A stretch of DNA of 64,000 nucleotides, from the NCBI RefSeq assembly GCF_013149785.1, contig NZ_JABEZU010000001.1, positions 124,001-188,000 on the forward strand, written 5' to 3'. The notes beneath the pieces were generated by a model. It ran no database searches. It was not told the DNA's origin and saw nothing but the letters and a program-made list of their open reading frames with translations. Origin of the DNA: Isoptericola halotolerans (lineage in GTDB: Bacteria; Actinomycetota; Actinomycetes; Actinomycetales; Cellulomonadaceae). The position numbers were made by a program, and so were the translations under genes. This document shows, in pieces, positions 1-8,005 of this stretch (position 1 is the stretch's first letter; each line of letters opens with the position of its first letter).

Positions 1-137
1 TGCCGGCCGACCCGGCGGACGGTCCGGTGCTGCTGTGCTCGGAGCCGGACGCGCTGCCGGGCGAGAGCCGGGTGGAGGCGACCGAGGTGCGCGACCTGCT
101 GCTCAGGCTGTCGCGGCAGCCGAGCCCGGTGCGGTGA
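1..137 (+). CDS. C-terminal end of an unidentified protein (partial)
   Basis: Frame 3 is open from the window edge to a TGA at 135-137 and encodes 44 residues ending in LSRQPSPVR. Nearly every codon ends in G or C, as in the clear genes nearby, which supports real coding. The tail overlaps the 3' end of the convergent ROK gene by 35 bases. Too little is visible to name a family. Confidence 0.5.
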   Translation, partial: PADPADGPVLLCSEPDALPGESRVEATEVRDLLLRLSRQPSPVR

Positions 138-1320
138 GGGAGCCCGGTGCGGTGGCCTCCCTGACCAGCAGGGACGGTTCGGCGAACGCGTGCTCGACGG
201 CGGCGTGGGCACCCCCGAGCACGCCCGCCCGTGCTCCGGCGAGGCTGGTGACGACCCGCAGGTGCTGGGTCGCCAGCGGCAGCGAGCGGGAGTAGACGAC
301 CTCGCGGATCCCGGCGATCAGGTGCTCGCCGGCCCGGGACATGGATCCGCCGATGACGATGGCGGACGGGTTGAGCAGGCTGACGCAGCCGGCCAGGACG
401 GCGCCGATCGAGCGGCCGGCGTCGCGGACGGCTGCGGCGGCGCGCAGGTCGCCGTGGCGGACCAGCTCGACGACGTCGCTGGTGGTCCGGGCGGGGACGC
501 CTCGCTCGGTGAGCCGGGCCGCGACGGCCGCGCCGCCGGCGATCGCCTCGAGACAGCCGGTGTTGCCGCAGGTGCACCGCACGGGCTCGGCACCGGGGAC
601 GGCGATGTGGCCGAGGTCCCCGGCGCTGCCCTGGGCGCCTCGGTGGATGCGGCCCTCGGCGACGATCCCCGAGCCGATGCCGGTCGCCACCTTGACGAAC
701 AGCAGGTGGCCGACGTCGGGCAGGGCGGTGGCGTGCTCGCCCAGGGCCATGAGGTTGACGTCGTTGTCGACCAGGACGGCGACGTCGCCGAGGCGGTGTC
801 GGAGCGCTCCCACGACGTCGCTGCCGTCCCAGCCGGGCATGATCGGCGGTTTCGTCGGCCGCCCGGTGGCGTGGTCGACGGGGCCGGGGAGCCCGACGCC
901 GACGCCGACGACGTCGCTCAGGGGGCGGCCGAGGTCGCCGGCGAGCCGGCTCACGAGGGCGGCGACACGGTCGAGGACGACGTCCGGCCCGTCGGCGATG
1001 CTCAGCGACTCCAGGTGTCCGGCGAGCTCTCGGCCGGCGAGGTCGGTGAGCGCGACCCGCGCGTGGGTGGCGCCGAGGTCGACACCCGCGACCAGGCGGG
1101 CGCCGGGGGAGAGCGCGAACATCGCGGCGGGGCGGCCGCCGGTGGACTCGGCGCCTCCGACGGGGGCCACCAGGCCGAGTCGCAGCAGCTCGTCGATGCG
1201 CGTCGCGATGGTGGACCGGGAGAGCCCCGCGGTCCGGGCGAGCTCCGCGCGGGTGCGATACCGCCCGTCACGCAGCAGGTGCAGGACGGCACCGAGCTCG
1301 GGTGCCGGAACGGTGGCCAT
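103..1320 (-). CDS. ROK family transcriptional regulator
   Basis: This 405-residue protein has an N-terminal winged helix-turn-helix (about residues 10-70, with LSRSTIATRIDELLRLGLV) followed by a sugar-kinase-like ROK domain. The ROK domain shows the phosphate-binding VDLGATHARVALTD segment and the zinc cluster CTCGNTGCLEA. Full-length ROK proteins with an HTH are sugar-responsive repressors such as NagC and XylR; the ligand cannot be read from sequence. The ATG at 1320 is preferred over an upstream TTG at 1332 because GGAGG lies directly before it, although that spacing is unusually tight. It is divergent from the secreted dehydrogenase at 1732 and may control it, since an inverted repeat GCCATC/GATGGC (1375-1398) flanks the -35 box of the divergent promoter. 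Confidence 0.88.
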   Translation of the reverse strand: MATVPAPELGAVLHLLRDGRYRTRAELARTAGLSRSTIATRIDELLRLGLVAPVGGAESTGGRPAAMFALSPGARLVAGVDLGATHARVALTDLAGRELAGHLESLSIADGPDVVLDRVAALVSRLAGDLGRPLSDVVGVGVGLPGPVDHATGRPTKPPIMPGWDGSDVVGALRHRLGDVAVLVDNDVNLMALGEHATALPDVGHLLFVKVATGIGSGIVAEGRIHRGAQGSAGDLGHIAVPGAEPVRCTCGNTGCLEAIAGGAAVAARLTERGVPARTTSDVVELVRHGDLRAAAAVRDAGRSIGAVLAGCVSLLNPSAIVIGGSMSRAGEHLIAGIREVVYSRSLPLATQHLRVVTSLAGARAGVLGGAHAAVEHAFAEPSLLVREATAPGSLTAPGSAAATA

Positions 1321-1386
1321 CCTCCGAGTCAACCACAGTTCAGGTAGGCGCTGCAGGAAGTTGTGGCTCTGATCGCCATCTTTTGC

Positions 1387-1414
1387 TTGACGGATGGCAG
1401 AAGTGGGCTAGGGT
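1387..1414 (+). promoter_or_regulatory. Strong sigma-70-type promoter upstream of the dehydrogenase
   Basis: TTGACG (1387-1392) and TAGGGT (1409-1414) are separated by 16 bases, close to consensus. The 399-base gap from 1321 to 1731 otherwise holds no clear gene. Transcription from here would give the dehydrogenase gene a leader of about 310 bases, containing a 9-bp hairpin with arms GGTGACGGG (1559-1567) and CCCGTCACC (1583-1591). The repeat GCCATC/GATGGC straddles the -35 box and is a candidate operator. Confidence 0.65.
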
Positions 1415-1420
1415 CGTGCC

Positions 1421-1642
1421 ATGGTCAGGGAGGACCCCGCAGCACTGTCGCTGCCGAACAGACATCGCGAGCCCGGATGGCCGGGTGTCGCGACTCATCG
1501 CGGGTGGACGGGCACCGTCCGCGACGCGTCGAGCCCCACGGAGCGCAGGGCGCACCCCGGTGACGGGTGTCAGGGCTCGATGCCCGTCACCACCTCCCGC
1601 AGCACGGGACGGCAGTCCGTCCGCTGCGGGTCCCGGACGTGA
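1421..1642 (+). CDS. Candidate small leaderless ORF in the dehydrogenase leader
   Basis: An ATG lies 6 bases after the -10 box TAGGGT, the geometry seen at many gene starts in this window. It opens a 73-codon frame (MVREDPAALSLPNRHREPGW...). About 85 percent of third positions are G or C, lower than in confirmed neighbours. No family is recognised. It may be a real small protein, a regulatory leader peptide, or chance. The hairpin at 1559-1591 lies inside it. Confidence 0.28.
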   Translation: MVREDPAALSLPNRHREPGWPGVATHRGWTGTVRDASSPTERRAHPGDGCQGSMPVTTSRSTGRQSVRCGSRT

Positions 1643-1731
1643 GGAACCCCGCCAGGACCCGGTTCCGTCGTGCCAGCGACGGGGGTGCACGGCGGGGCAC
1701 TCACGCACCTCATCCACAGAAGGGAAGTGCG

Positions 1732-4700
1732 ATGGTCAAGTCTAGACGTCCACGGTTCACCGTGGCGCTGGCGGCGGTGTTCGCGCTGGCACTGCCAGCG
1801 GTGGCCGCGGCCCACGACGGCGTCGATCACGGCGCGGAGGAGGGCGCCGACGCGGCGCTCGACTGGTCGAACTACGAGAAGATCCTGCTCACCAAGGACG
1901 TGGGCGAGCCCATCGGGCTCTCGGTCATGCCGGACGGCAGCGTGCTCCACAGCGCGCGCACCGGCGAGATCCGGCACACCGACCCGTCGACCGGCGTCAC
2001 GCGCGTGACGAACACGATCGACGTGTACGCCAACTCCGAGGACGGCATGCAGGGCCTCGCCCTGGCTCCGGACTTCGAGGAGACCGGCTGGGTCTACCTC
2101 TTCTACGCACCGCGGGTGATGGAGGGCGACGCCTACCCGACCACGACGCCCACCGGCTCCGCACCCAACCAGCTGCCGGCCGGTGAGGACGAGTCCTACT
2201 GGGACCGGTGGCTCGGCTACAACCAGCTCACCCGCGCGCAGTGGGACGCCGACGCCGGTGCGCTCGACCTGAGCACCGAGCAGAAGATCCTCGAGGTCGA
2301 GGTGCAGCGCGGGCAGTGCTGCCACGTCGGCGGAGACATCGACTTCGACGCCGACGGCAACGTGTACCTCGCCACCGGGGACAACACCCCGGCAGGTACA
2401 CCGGGTGCCAACGGGTACGCGCCGAACAACAACGCACCGCGCATGAACCCCGGCTTCGACGCCCGGCGCGGCGCCGGCAGCACCAACGACCTGCGCGGCG
2501 CGATCCTGCGGATCAGCGTCGAGGAGGACGGCAGCTACACCATCCCCGAGGGCAACCTCTTCGAGCCGGGGACGGAGGCGACGCGGCCCGAGATCTTCGC
2601 GATGGGCCTGCGCAACCCCTTCCGCATGAACGTCGACGAGGTCACCGGCGCGGTGAGCTGGGGCGAGTACGGCCCGGACGCGGGGACCGCCGACCCGGAC
2701 CGCGGACCGATGGGCTACGTGGAGTGGCAGAGCACCACGGTGCCGCTCAACGGCGGCTGGCCGTTCTGCCACGGACCGAACACCAACTACAACGACTGGG
2801 ACTTCGCGACCTCCACTCCCGGTGACTGGTTCGACTGCGACGCCGGTGCCGTGAACACCTCGACGTGGAACACCGGTCTCGAGGTCCTGCCGCCCGCGAC
2901 CGCACCGCAGGTCTACTACGGCGACAACCCGGGGGACCAGCCGTTCGACGAGTTCGTGGAGTTCGAGGCGCGGGGTGGCCAGGGTCCGATGGGCGGGCCG
3001 GCCTTCCACTTCGACCCGGACGGCCCCGACTCCCAGTGGCCCGAGTACTGGGACGGCAAGACGTTCTTCTACGAGTTCTCCCAGGACTACCTCGCCGCGC
3101 TGACCGTCCCGGACCCGGACGGCCCCGTCACGCACGTCGAGCACGTGCTGCCGAACGCCGCGCTGACCGCCAACATCCAGGAGGTGACCTCCGGTCCGAT
3201 CGACATGGAGTTCGGCCCGGACGGATCGATGTACCTGCTCGACTACGGCAAGGGCTTCTTCCGGCAGAACCCGGAGGCGGGTCTGTACCGCATCGACTAC
3301 GCCGAGGGGAACAAGACCCCGACCGCCCGGATCGCGGTCGACCAGGACTCCTCCTCCGAGGCGCCCCTGACCGTGACGCTGGACGGCTCCGGCTCGACCG
3401 ACCCCGAGGGTGAGGCGCTCACCTACGAGTGGGACCTCAACGGTGACGGCACGTTCGACGAGACCGGCGTCGAGGTCACCACCACCTACACCGAGCTCGG
3501 CCAGTACACGGTCCGGTTGCGGGTCACCGACCCTGGTGGGCGGTTCGGCCTCACGTCGCGGGCGATCACCGTCGGCAACATGGCGCCGACGCTCACCGCG
3601 GAGGCTCCGGCCGACGGCGGGTTCTTCGCGTGGGGCGACGCCGTGCCGTACACGTTCAGCACCACCGACCCCGAGGACGGGGACGAGACGGTGTGCTCGA
3701 ACCTGTCGTGGACGTTCGGGCTCGGGCACGACGACCACGCCCACCCCGAGGTGCTCGGCAGCGGGTGCTCCGGTGCCTGGGCCACGCCGGTGGACGCCCC
3801 GGAGCACGGCGAGACCGAGAAGCTGTTCGGCGTCGTCGTCGCGACCTACACCGACCAGGGCAACGGCGACATCCCGCCGGCACAGGCCGAGGTCTCCCTC
3901 GTCCTCAACACGTTCGTCCAGGAGGCGCAGCACGCCGACACCCTGCAGGGCGTCGAGGTCGTCCAGGACGCGACGGCGGGTGGCCTGTCCAAGGTCACGT
4001 CGTTCGACCCCGGTGACCACCTCGCCTGGGACCCGGTGAACTTCACCGGGATCGACGGTCTCGAGGTCCGCGGCGCGGGCACCGGCACCATCGAGCTGCG
4101 CTGGGGCGCGGCCGACGCCGAGCCGTTCGCCACGGCGGACCTGGACTCCACGGACTGGTCCACGGTGACCGCGGACGTGACCGCGTTCCCCGAGGGCACC
4201 GGCGAGCTGTTCGTCACCTCCACCGGCGGCGTCGAGCTCGACACGCTGGTCTTCGACGGCCCGGGCGTCACCGACGTCACCCCGCCGGAGGTCACGGCCA
4301 CGCTCGACCCGGCCGAGCCGACGGGTGAGAACGGCTGGTACACCGGCCCGGTCACGCTGCGGCTCGCGGCGACGGACGACGGCCAGGTCGGCGACGGCGA
4401 GGTCTCGTACGACGACGGCGAGACCTGGCAGAGCGTGCGGCACCCGTGGACGGGGGCGCTCCAGCCGGTCACCCTCTCGGAGGACGGCGTGCACGAGGTG
4501 CTCTACCGCGCGACCGACACCGGGGGCAACGTCTCCGAGGTCGGGACGGTGACCGTGCCGATCGACGCCACGGCGCCCGAGGTGGCGGTGAGCGGCGTCG
4601 AGGACGGCGACGAGCCGGGCTCGTCGCAGACCCTCGAGATCGACCTCGAGGCGACCGACGCGACGTCGGGCGTGGCGTCGTCGGGCCTCACGCTCGACGG

Positions 4701-5049
4701 TGAGCCGGTCGCGGCCGGCGCGCTCGACCTGTGGTCGATCGATCTCGGCGAGCACGAGCTCGTCGCGACCGCCACGGACGAGGCCGGGCACACGACTGAG
4801 GTGACCGTGACGTTCACGGTGACCACCTCGTTCGCCGACCTCGGCGTCCACGTCCAGCGGCTCGCCGACGAAGGTTCCCTCAGCCGGCCGGAGGTGGCAC
4901 GGCTCGATGCCGCGCTCACCCAGGCCGAGCGGCACGCCGACGCGGGTCGCGTCGCCCAGGCGCTCCGCGCGCTCGAGCGGTTCTCCGCCGCCACCGACGA
5001 GGAGGTGCTGATCCGCGACGCCGAGGCGCTCGCGACCCAGCTCGGCTGA
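1732..5049 (+). CDS. Secreted glucose/sorbosone dehydrogenase-like protein with PKD and FIMAH domains
   Basis: A 1105-residue exported protein. The start is ATG 1732, preceded by AGAAGGGAAG, and gives a classical signal peptide (about residues 1-26, ending AAA). A six-bladed beta-propeller of the Glucose/Sorbosone dehydrogenase family spans about residues 35-525 and is usually linked to PQQ-dependent oxidation of sugars. It is followed by a PKD domain (about 529-616, with WDLNGDGTFDE), a CBM6-like beta-sandwich (about 727-843), an Ig-like region of the OmpL47 type (about 845-955), another Ig-like stretch, and a C-terminal helical FIMAH domain (about 1034-1105, starting FADLGVHVQRLADEG). The multidomain plan suggests an extracellular polysaccharide- or wall-associated enzyme. 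The substrate is unknown. The ROK repressor is the likely neighbouring regulator. Confidence 0.85.
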   Translation: MVKSRRPRFTVALAAVFALALPAVAAAHDGVDHGAEEGADAALDWSNYEKILLTKDVGEPIGLSVMPDGSVLHSARTGEIRHTDPSTGVTRVTNTIDVYANSEDGMQGLALAPDFEETGWVYLFYAPRVMEGDAYPTTTPTGSAPNQLPAGEDESYWDRWLGYNQLTRAQWDADAGALDLSTEQKILEVEVQRGQCCHVGGDIDFDADGNVYLATGDNTPAGTPGANGYAPNNNAPRMNPGFDARRGAGSTNDLRGAILRISVEEDGSYTIPEGNLFEPGTEATRPEIFAMGLRNPFRMNVDEVTGAVSWGEYGPDAGTADPDRGPMGYVEWQSTTVPLNGGWPFCHGPNTNYNDWDFATSTPGDWFDCDAGAVNTSTWNTGLEVLPPATAPQVYYGDNPGDQPFDEFVEFEARGGQGPMGGPAFHFDPDGPDSQWPEYWDGKTFFYEFSQDYLAALTVPDPDGPVTHVEHVLPNAALTANIQEVTSGPIDMEFGPDGSMYLLDYGKGFFRQNPEAGLYRIDYAEGNKTPTARIAVDQDSSSEAPLTVTLDGSGSTDPEGEALTYEWDLNGDGTFDETGVEVTTTYTELGQYTVRLRVTDPGGRFGLTSRAITVGNMAPTLTAEAPADGGFFAWGDAVPYTFSTTDPEDGDETVCSNLSWTFGLGHDDHAHPEVLGSGCSGAWATPVDAPEHGETEKLFGVVVATYTDQGNGDIPPAQAEVSLVLNTFVQEAQHADTLQGVEVVQDATAGGLSKVTSFDPGDHLAWDPVNFTGIDGLEVRGAGTGTIELRWGAADAEPFATADLDSTDWSTVTADVTAFPEGTGELFVTSTGGVELDTLVFDGPGVTDVTPPEVTATLDPAEPTGENGWYTGPVTLRLAATDDGQVGDGEVSYDDGETWQSVRHPWTGALQPVTLSEDGVHEVLYRATDTGGNVSEVGTVTVPIDATAPEVAVSGVEDGDEPGSSQTLEIDLEATDATSGVASSGLTLDGEPVAAGALDLWSIDLGEHELVATATDEAGHTTEVTVTFTVTTSFADLGVHVQRLADEGSLSRPEVARLDAALTQAERHADAGRVAQALRALERFSAATDEEVLIRDAEALATQLG

Positions 5050-5053
5050 TCCA

Positions 5054-5084
5054 CCTGGTGGGGCGCGTCCCGCGCCCCACCAGG
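5054..5084 (+). terminator. Rho-independent terminator or attenuator
   Basis: A perfect 14-bp stem (CCTGGTGGGGCGCG / CGCGCCCCACCAGG) with a 3-base loop begins 4 bases after the dehydrogenase stop. A second small hairpin (ACGCCA/TGGCGT, 5085-5100) follows directly. There is no U-tract, as is common in actinobacteria. It may insulate the next gene or reduce read-through into it. Confidence 0.75.
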
Positions 5085-5148
5085 ACGCCACGTGTGGCGT
5101 CCGTCAGACCCTGCGACACAGAGGTCGCAGTCGACCCAGGAGGTTCCT

Positions 5149-6087
5149 GTGAAGCGCACGACCATTCTCCGCCGTCTGGCCGCTGGTGCGGCCACCGCCG
5201 CGCTGCTGGCCGGCGGTGCCGCGACCGCCACGTCGGCGACCGCCGCGCCGAGCGACAAGGCGAGCGACAAGGCGAGCTCCGCCGCGCAGTGCGCGGGGCG
5301 GGGCGTCCCGGCCAGCAAGATCTCGATCCAGCTCTTCTCCTACTGGGGGTGGCAGAACCAGATCGGCGTCGAGGGGCTGCTCGAGGAGCTCGCCGACATC
5401 GGCTACAAGAACGTCGAGCCGTTCGGTGCCTCCTACGGCAGCTACTCGCCCTCGGAGTACCGCGACCTGCTGAAGTCGTACAAGCTGAAGAGCCCCACGG
5501 CCCACGGCAGCACCGACGAGGCGACCTTCGACCAGACCCTGGCCGACGCCAAGGACCGCGGACAGAAGTACGTCGGTTCGGGCGGCTTCGCCTCGCCGGG
5601 CATCGGCAGCTACGAGAACGTGCTGGCCACCGCCGAGACGATGAACCGTCTCGGCGAGCGCTCGGTGAAGAACGGCACGGGCAAGTTCTTCGGCCACAAC
5701 CACCAGTCGGAGTTCACGACCACCTACACCGACCCCGCCACGGGCGAGACGAAGAGCGCGTGGGAGATCCTCGTCGAGAACACCGACCCGCGGTACGTCA
5801 CGTTCCAGCTCGACGTGTTCTGGGCCGCCGACGCCGGCGTGGACGTCGTCGACCTGATCAAGAAGCACAAGAAGCGCATCGAGCTGCTCCACATCAAGGA
5901 CGGCGACCTGAACGGCGACGCCCGGGGCATCCCCGGCAACGTCGGCCAGGGTGACATCGAGTGGGAGCCGATCCTGCAGGCGGCCCACGGCAGCGTGAAG
6001 TACTACGTGGTCGAGCGGGACGGCGCGCCGGCGAACGCCGACTTCGCCCAGGAGAGCTTCGACTACCTCACCTGCGTCACGTACTGA
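5149..6087 (+). CDS. Secreted TIM-barrel sugar isomerase/epimerase-like protein
   Basis: A 312-residue protein of the xylose isomerase-like TIM-barrel superfamily. The GTG start at 5149 follows AGGAGG at 5138-5143 with 5-base spacing. Residues 1-35 form a Sec-type signal peptide, then comes a short SDKASDKAS repeat. Candidate metal and catalytic residues sit in NVEPFG, HNHQSEF, FQLDVFW, LHIKDGD and VVERDG, the usual E/E/D/H/E pattern. An exported member of this usually cytoplasmic family is unusual. Its place directly downstream of a secreted sugar dehydrogenase suggests both act on the same sugar outside the membrane, for example an oxidised (keto) sugar. That pathway is inference. Confidence 0.83.
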   Translation: MKRTTILRRLAAGAATAALLAGGAATATSATAAPSDKASDKASSAAQCAGRGVPASKISIQLFSYWGWQNQIGVEGLLEELADIGYKNVEPFGASYGSYSPSEYRDLLKSYKLKSPTAHGSTDEATFDQTLADAKDRGQKYVGSGGFASPGIGSYENVLATAETMNRLGERSVKNGTGKFFGHNHQSEFTTTYTDPATGETKSAWEILVENTDPRYVTFQLDVFWAADAGVDVVDLIKKHKKRIELLHIKDGDLNGDARGIPGNVGQGDIEWEPILQAAHGSVKYYVVERDGAPANADFAQESFDYLTCVTY

Positions 6088-6132
6088 CCACGTCCGCCGA
6101 CCCAACGGTCCGGAGGTAGCGAGCAGCAGGAT

Positions 6133-6174
6133 CAGGAGGCCCTGACGGTCCCGCAGGACCGTCAGGGCCTCCTG
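6133..6174 (+). terminator. Strong Rho-independent terminator
   Basis: A perfect 19-bp inverted repeat (left arm 6133-6151, loop CGCA, right arm 6156-6174) lies 45 bases after the secreted isomerase gene. There is no U-tract. It is one of the longest perfect stems in the window and probably ends the dehydrogenase-isomerase transcript. Confidence 0.88.
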
Positions 6175-6309
6175 TCGTCCGTGCGGGTGGAATACGTCCT
6201 CCGGTGACCGGGTTGCCAACGGACGAGCACCAGCCCCGATCGAAGGACAGCGCACATCCACCCCACCCGGTCCCGCACCACCCTGCCCGCCGTCCGCGAG
6301 GAGATGCCC

Positions 6310-6765
6310 ATGCCCCGCCCCGGACTCGACGCCCTCGCGGCCCTGCCCGTCGCCCAGCTCCTCACGAACGACGCCGGTCCCGCCACCCCGGCCTGGGTCG
6401 TGTCCGTGGGCCGTGAGCTCTACGTGCGGCCCGGCCCCGGCGGGGAGGCGCTCGGGCTCGGCGGCGGACGGGCGCGTGTACGGACCGCGGACGGCGTGCA
6501 CCACGTGACGCTCGCCGAGGTGGCGCCGGAGGTCCATGCGGTCCTCGACGACGCCTACCGGGCCAAGTACGGACGTTGCGGCCCGGAGAAGGTCTCGGCC
6601 CTGGTCTCCGACGTCGCGGCGGCGGCGACCTTCCGGCTCGGATCCCGGCGCCCCTCGCTGTGGGAGCGCACGGTGCCGCTGCTGGACAGGGCGGCGACCT
6701 GGTGGGAGCGGGTGCGCGCGCCGCGCGGTGCCCGGGCCACCCGGGTGCCCTGCCCGAGCTGCTGA
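6310..6765 (+). CDS. DUF2255 family protein
   Basis: A 151-residue protein matching the DUF2255 pattern: WVVSVGRELYVRPGPGG near the start and DDAYRAKYGR in the middle. The family is of unknown function. The basic, proline-rich tail ends in CPSC. Two in-frame ATGs exist (6304 and 6310). GAGGAG occupies 6298-6303, directly against the first ATG but 6 bases before the second, so 6310 is the better start. The gene stands alone, convergent with the AlkZ-like gene. Confidence 0.8.
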   Translation: MPRPGLDALAALPVAQLLTNDAGPATPAWVVSVGRELYVRPGPGGEALGLGGGRARVRTADGVHHVTLAEVAPEVHAVLDDAYRAKYGRCGPEKVSALVSDVAAAATFRLGSRRPSLWERTVPLLDRAATWWERVRAPRGARATRVPCPSC

Positions 6766-6790
6766 GACGTCGGCAGCGCCGACCGGCCGG

Positions 6791-7936
6791 TCAGCCCGCG
6801 AGGCGCCGGACGTCGCCACGCGGCAGCCTGTCCCACCAGTGGCGGTATCGCCCGTAGACGACCGGCTCCCGCTCGGCCAGGAACGCCCGCAACGCCGCGG
6901 CCTCCGTCTCCAGCGCGGACCACGCACCCGGGGCGATCGGCTCGAACGCCGCCGCCTCGACGCCGTCGGCCGTGGCGCGCCAGACACCGACCACCCGTCC
7001 GTCCACGAGCACGGTGGGCAGCGTGTCCCCGTTGCGCCGGATGACGTGCGACCGGTGCTCGTCGGCGATGACGCGGCGCCGGTCCCGGTGCGCGAGCACG
7101 ATGCTCTCCCACATGCCGAGGAGCCGCGGAGGGACCGGCGTGCCGGGGTCCGGGCGAGGGGCATCGGGCAGGTCGAGCAGCTCGGCGCCCCCCGGCCCCT
7201 CCACGACCACGAGCTCGTCGCGCAGGGCCGCGACGGCGGGGCCGGTGAACCTCCGACGCAGCATCGTGAACTGCGCGAAGTCCGCCTCCGACGCCGGCCC
7301 GAACGCGGCGAGGTAGCGCCGCAGCAGGTGCACGGTGGCGGGGTCGTCGCCCGGTGGGGCGCTGTCGGGCGCGGTCGGGGCTCCGGCCCGGTAACGGCGG
7401 GCCCGTGGCGAGTAGGACCACGGGGGCCCGGTCGGCACGTGGTGCAGGGGTGCCAGGGTGCGCAGCGCGAACCAGGCCGCCGGTGCGCGCTCGCCGTCGA
7501 GGACCCGGGCGAGCTCCGCGAGGATCTCGTCCTGCGTCCGCGGCTCGGCGGCGAACGCCAGCAGCGTGTCACGGACCTCGTCGGCCTCCGCCGTCGTGAG
7601 CCGTGCCGGGGCGAACCGCCGGTCGCCCAGCCGCGAGCGTCGCAACGGGTCGGTGACGGCGCGGTGGAACGGTGCCCAGTCCTCGCGGTGGACGGCGTGC
7701 AGGGTGATGCGCATCAGCGTGGCGCGCACGACATCGCCGTCGGCGAAGGCTCGGTCGAGCTCGGCCGGGTCGAACCCCGCCACCCGGTTCCAGAGCGCGA
7801 GGTACGGCGACGCCGGCTCCTGCGCCTGGAGCGCCCCGACCCGCCGCACCGCGTCCGGCACCGCCACCTCCTCGCGGGCGAGCAGGAGCTGGCGGGCGAG
7901 GGTCGCGCGACCGAGCGCGGCGTCGGTCAGGCGCAC
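6791..7936 (-). CDS. AlkZ-like winged-helix (HTH_42) DNA glycosylase homologue
   Basis: A 381-residue protein of the HTH_42 superfamily, built from tandem winged helices, with the N-terminal pattern RQLLL...RRVGALQAQEP...YLALWNR. The family contains E. coli YcaQ, which unhooks DNA interstrand crosslinks, and Streptomyces AlkZ, which excises azinomycin B adducts. From memory, YcaQ types carry a Q-x-D catalytic motif and AlkZ types Q-x-Q. Here Gln37-Ala-Gln39 matches AlkZ in both type and numbering. The start is GTG 7936. No toxin biosynthesis genes are nearby, so a general alkylation or self-resistance role is inference. Confidence 0.78.
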   Translation of the reverse strand: MRLTDAALGRATLARQLLLAREEVAVPDAVRRVGALQAQEPASPYLALWNRVAGFDPAELDRAFADGDVVRATLMRITLHAVHREDWAPFHRAVTDPLRRSRLGDRRFAPARLTTAEADEVRDTLLAFAAEPRTQDEILAELARVLDGERAPAAWFALRTLAPLHHVPTGPPWSYSPRARRYRAGAPTAPDSAPPGDDPATVHLLRRYLAAFGPASEADFAQFTMLRRRFTGPAVAALRDELVVVEGPGGAELLDLPDAPRPDPGTPVPPRLLGMWESIVLAHRDRRRVIADEHRSHVIRRNGDTLPTVLVDGRVVGVWRATADGVEAAAFEPIAPGAWSALETEAAALRAFLAEREPVVYGRYRHWWDRLPRGDVRRLAG

Positions 7937-8005
7937 ACCCCGAGCATGGCGCCCGCCCGCCGGGCCGGCAAGACCTGGGACGACGGTGCCACGCGGGTCC
8001 CGCCG

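Noticed and set aside
1303-1332. TTG 1332 as the ROK start
   Set aside because: It has no ribosome site, while ATG 1320 follows GGAGG and matches the usual ROK N-terminus.
1570-5091. A 1173-codon minus-strand open frame opposite the sugar dehydrogenase
   Set aside because: Long antisense frames arise in very GC-rich coding DNA; the product is Arg/Gly/Val-rich without domains, while the plus strand has a signal peptide and recognised domains.
5251-5276. 12-bp repeat in the isomerase signal-peptide region as a mobile element trace
   Set aside because: It is just two SDKA-encoding units, a common low-complexity linker after signal peptides.
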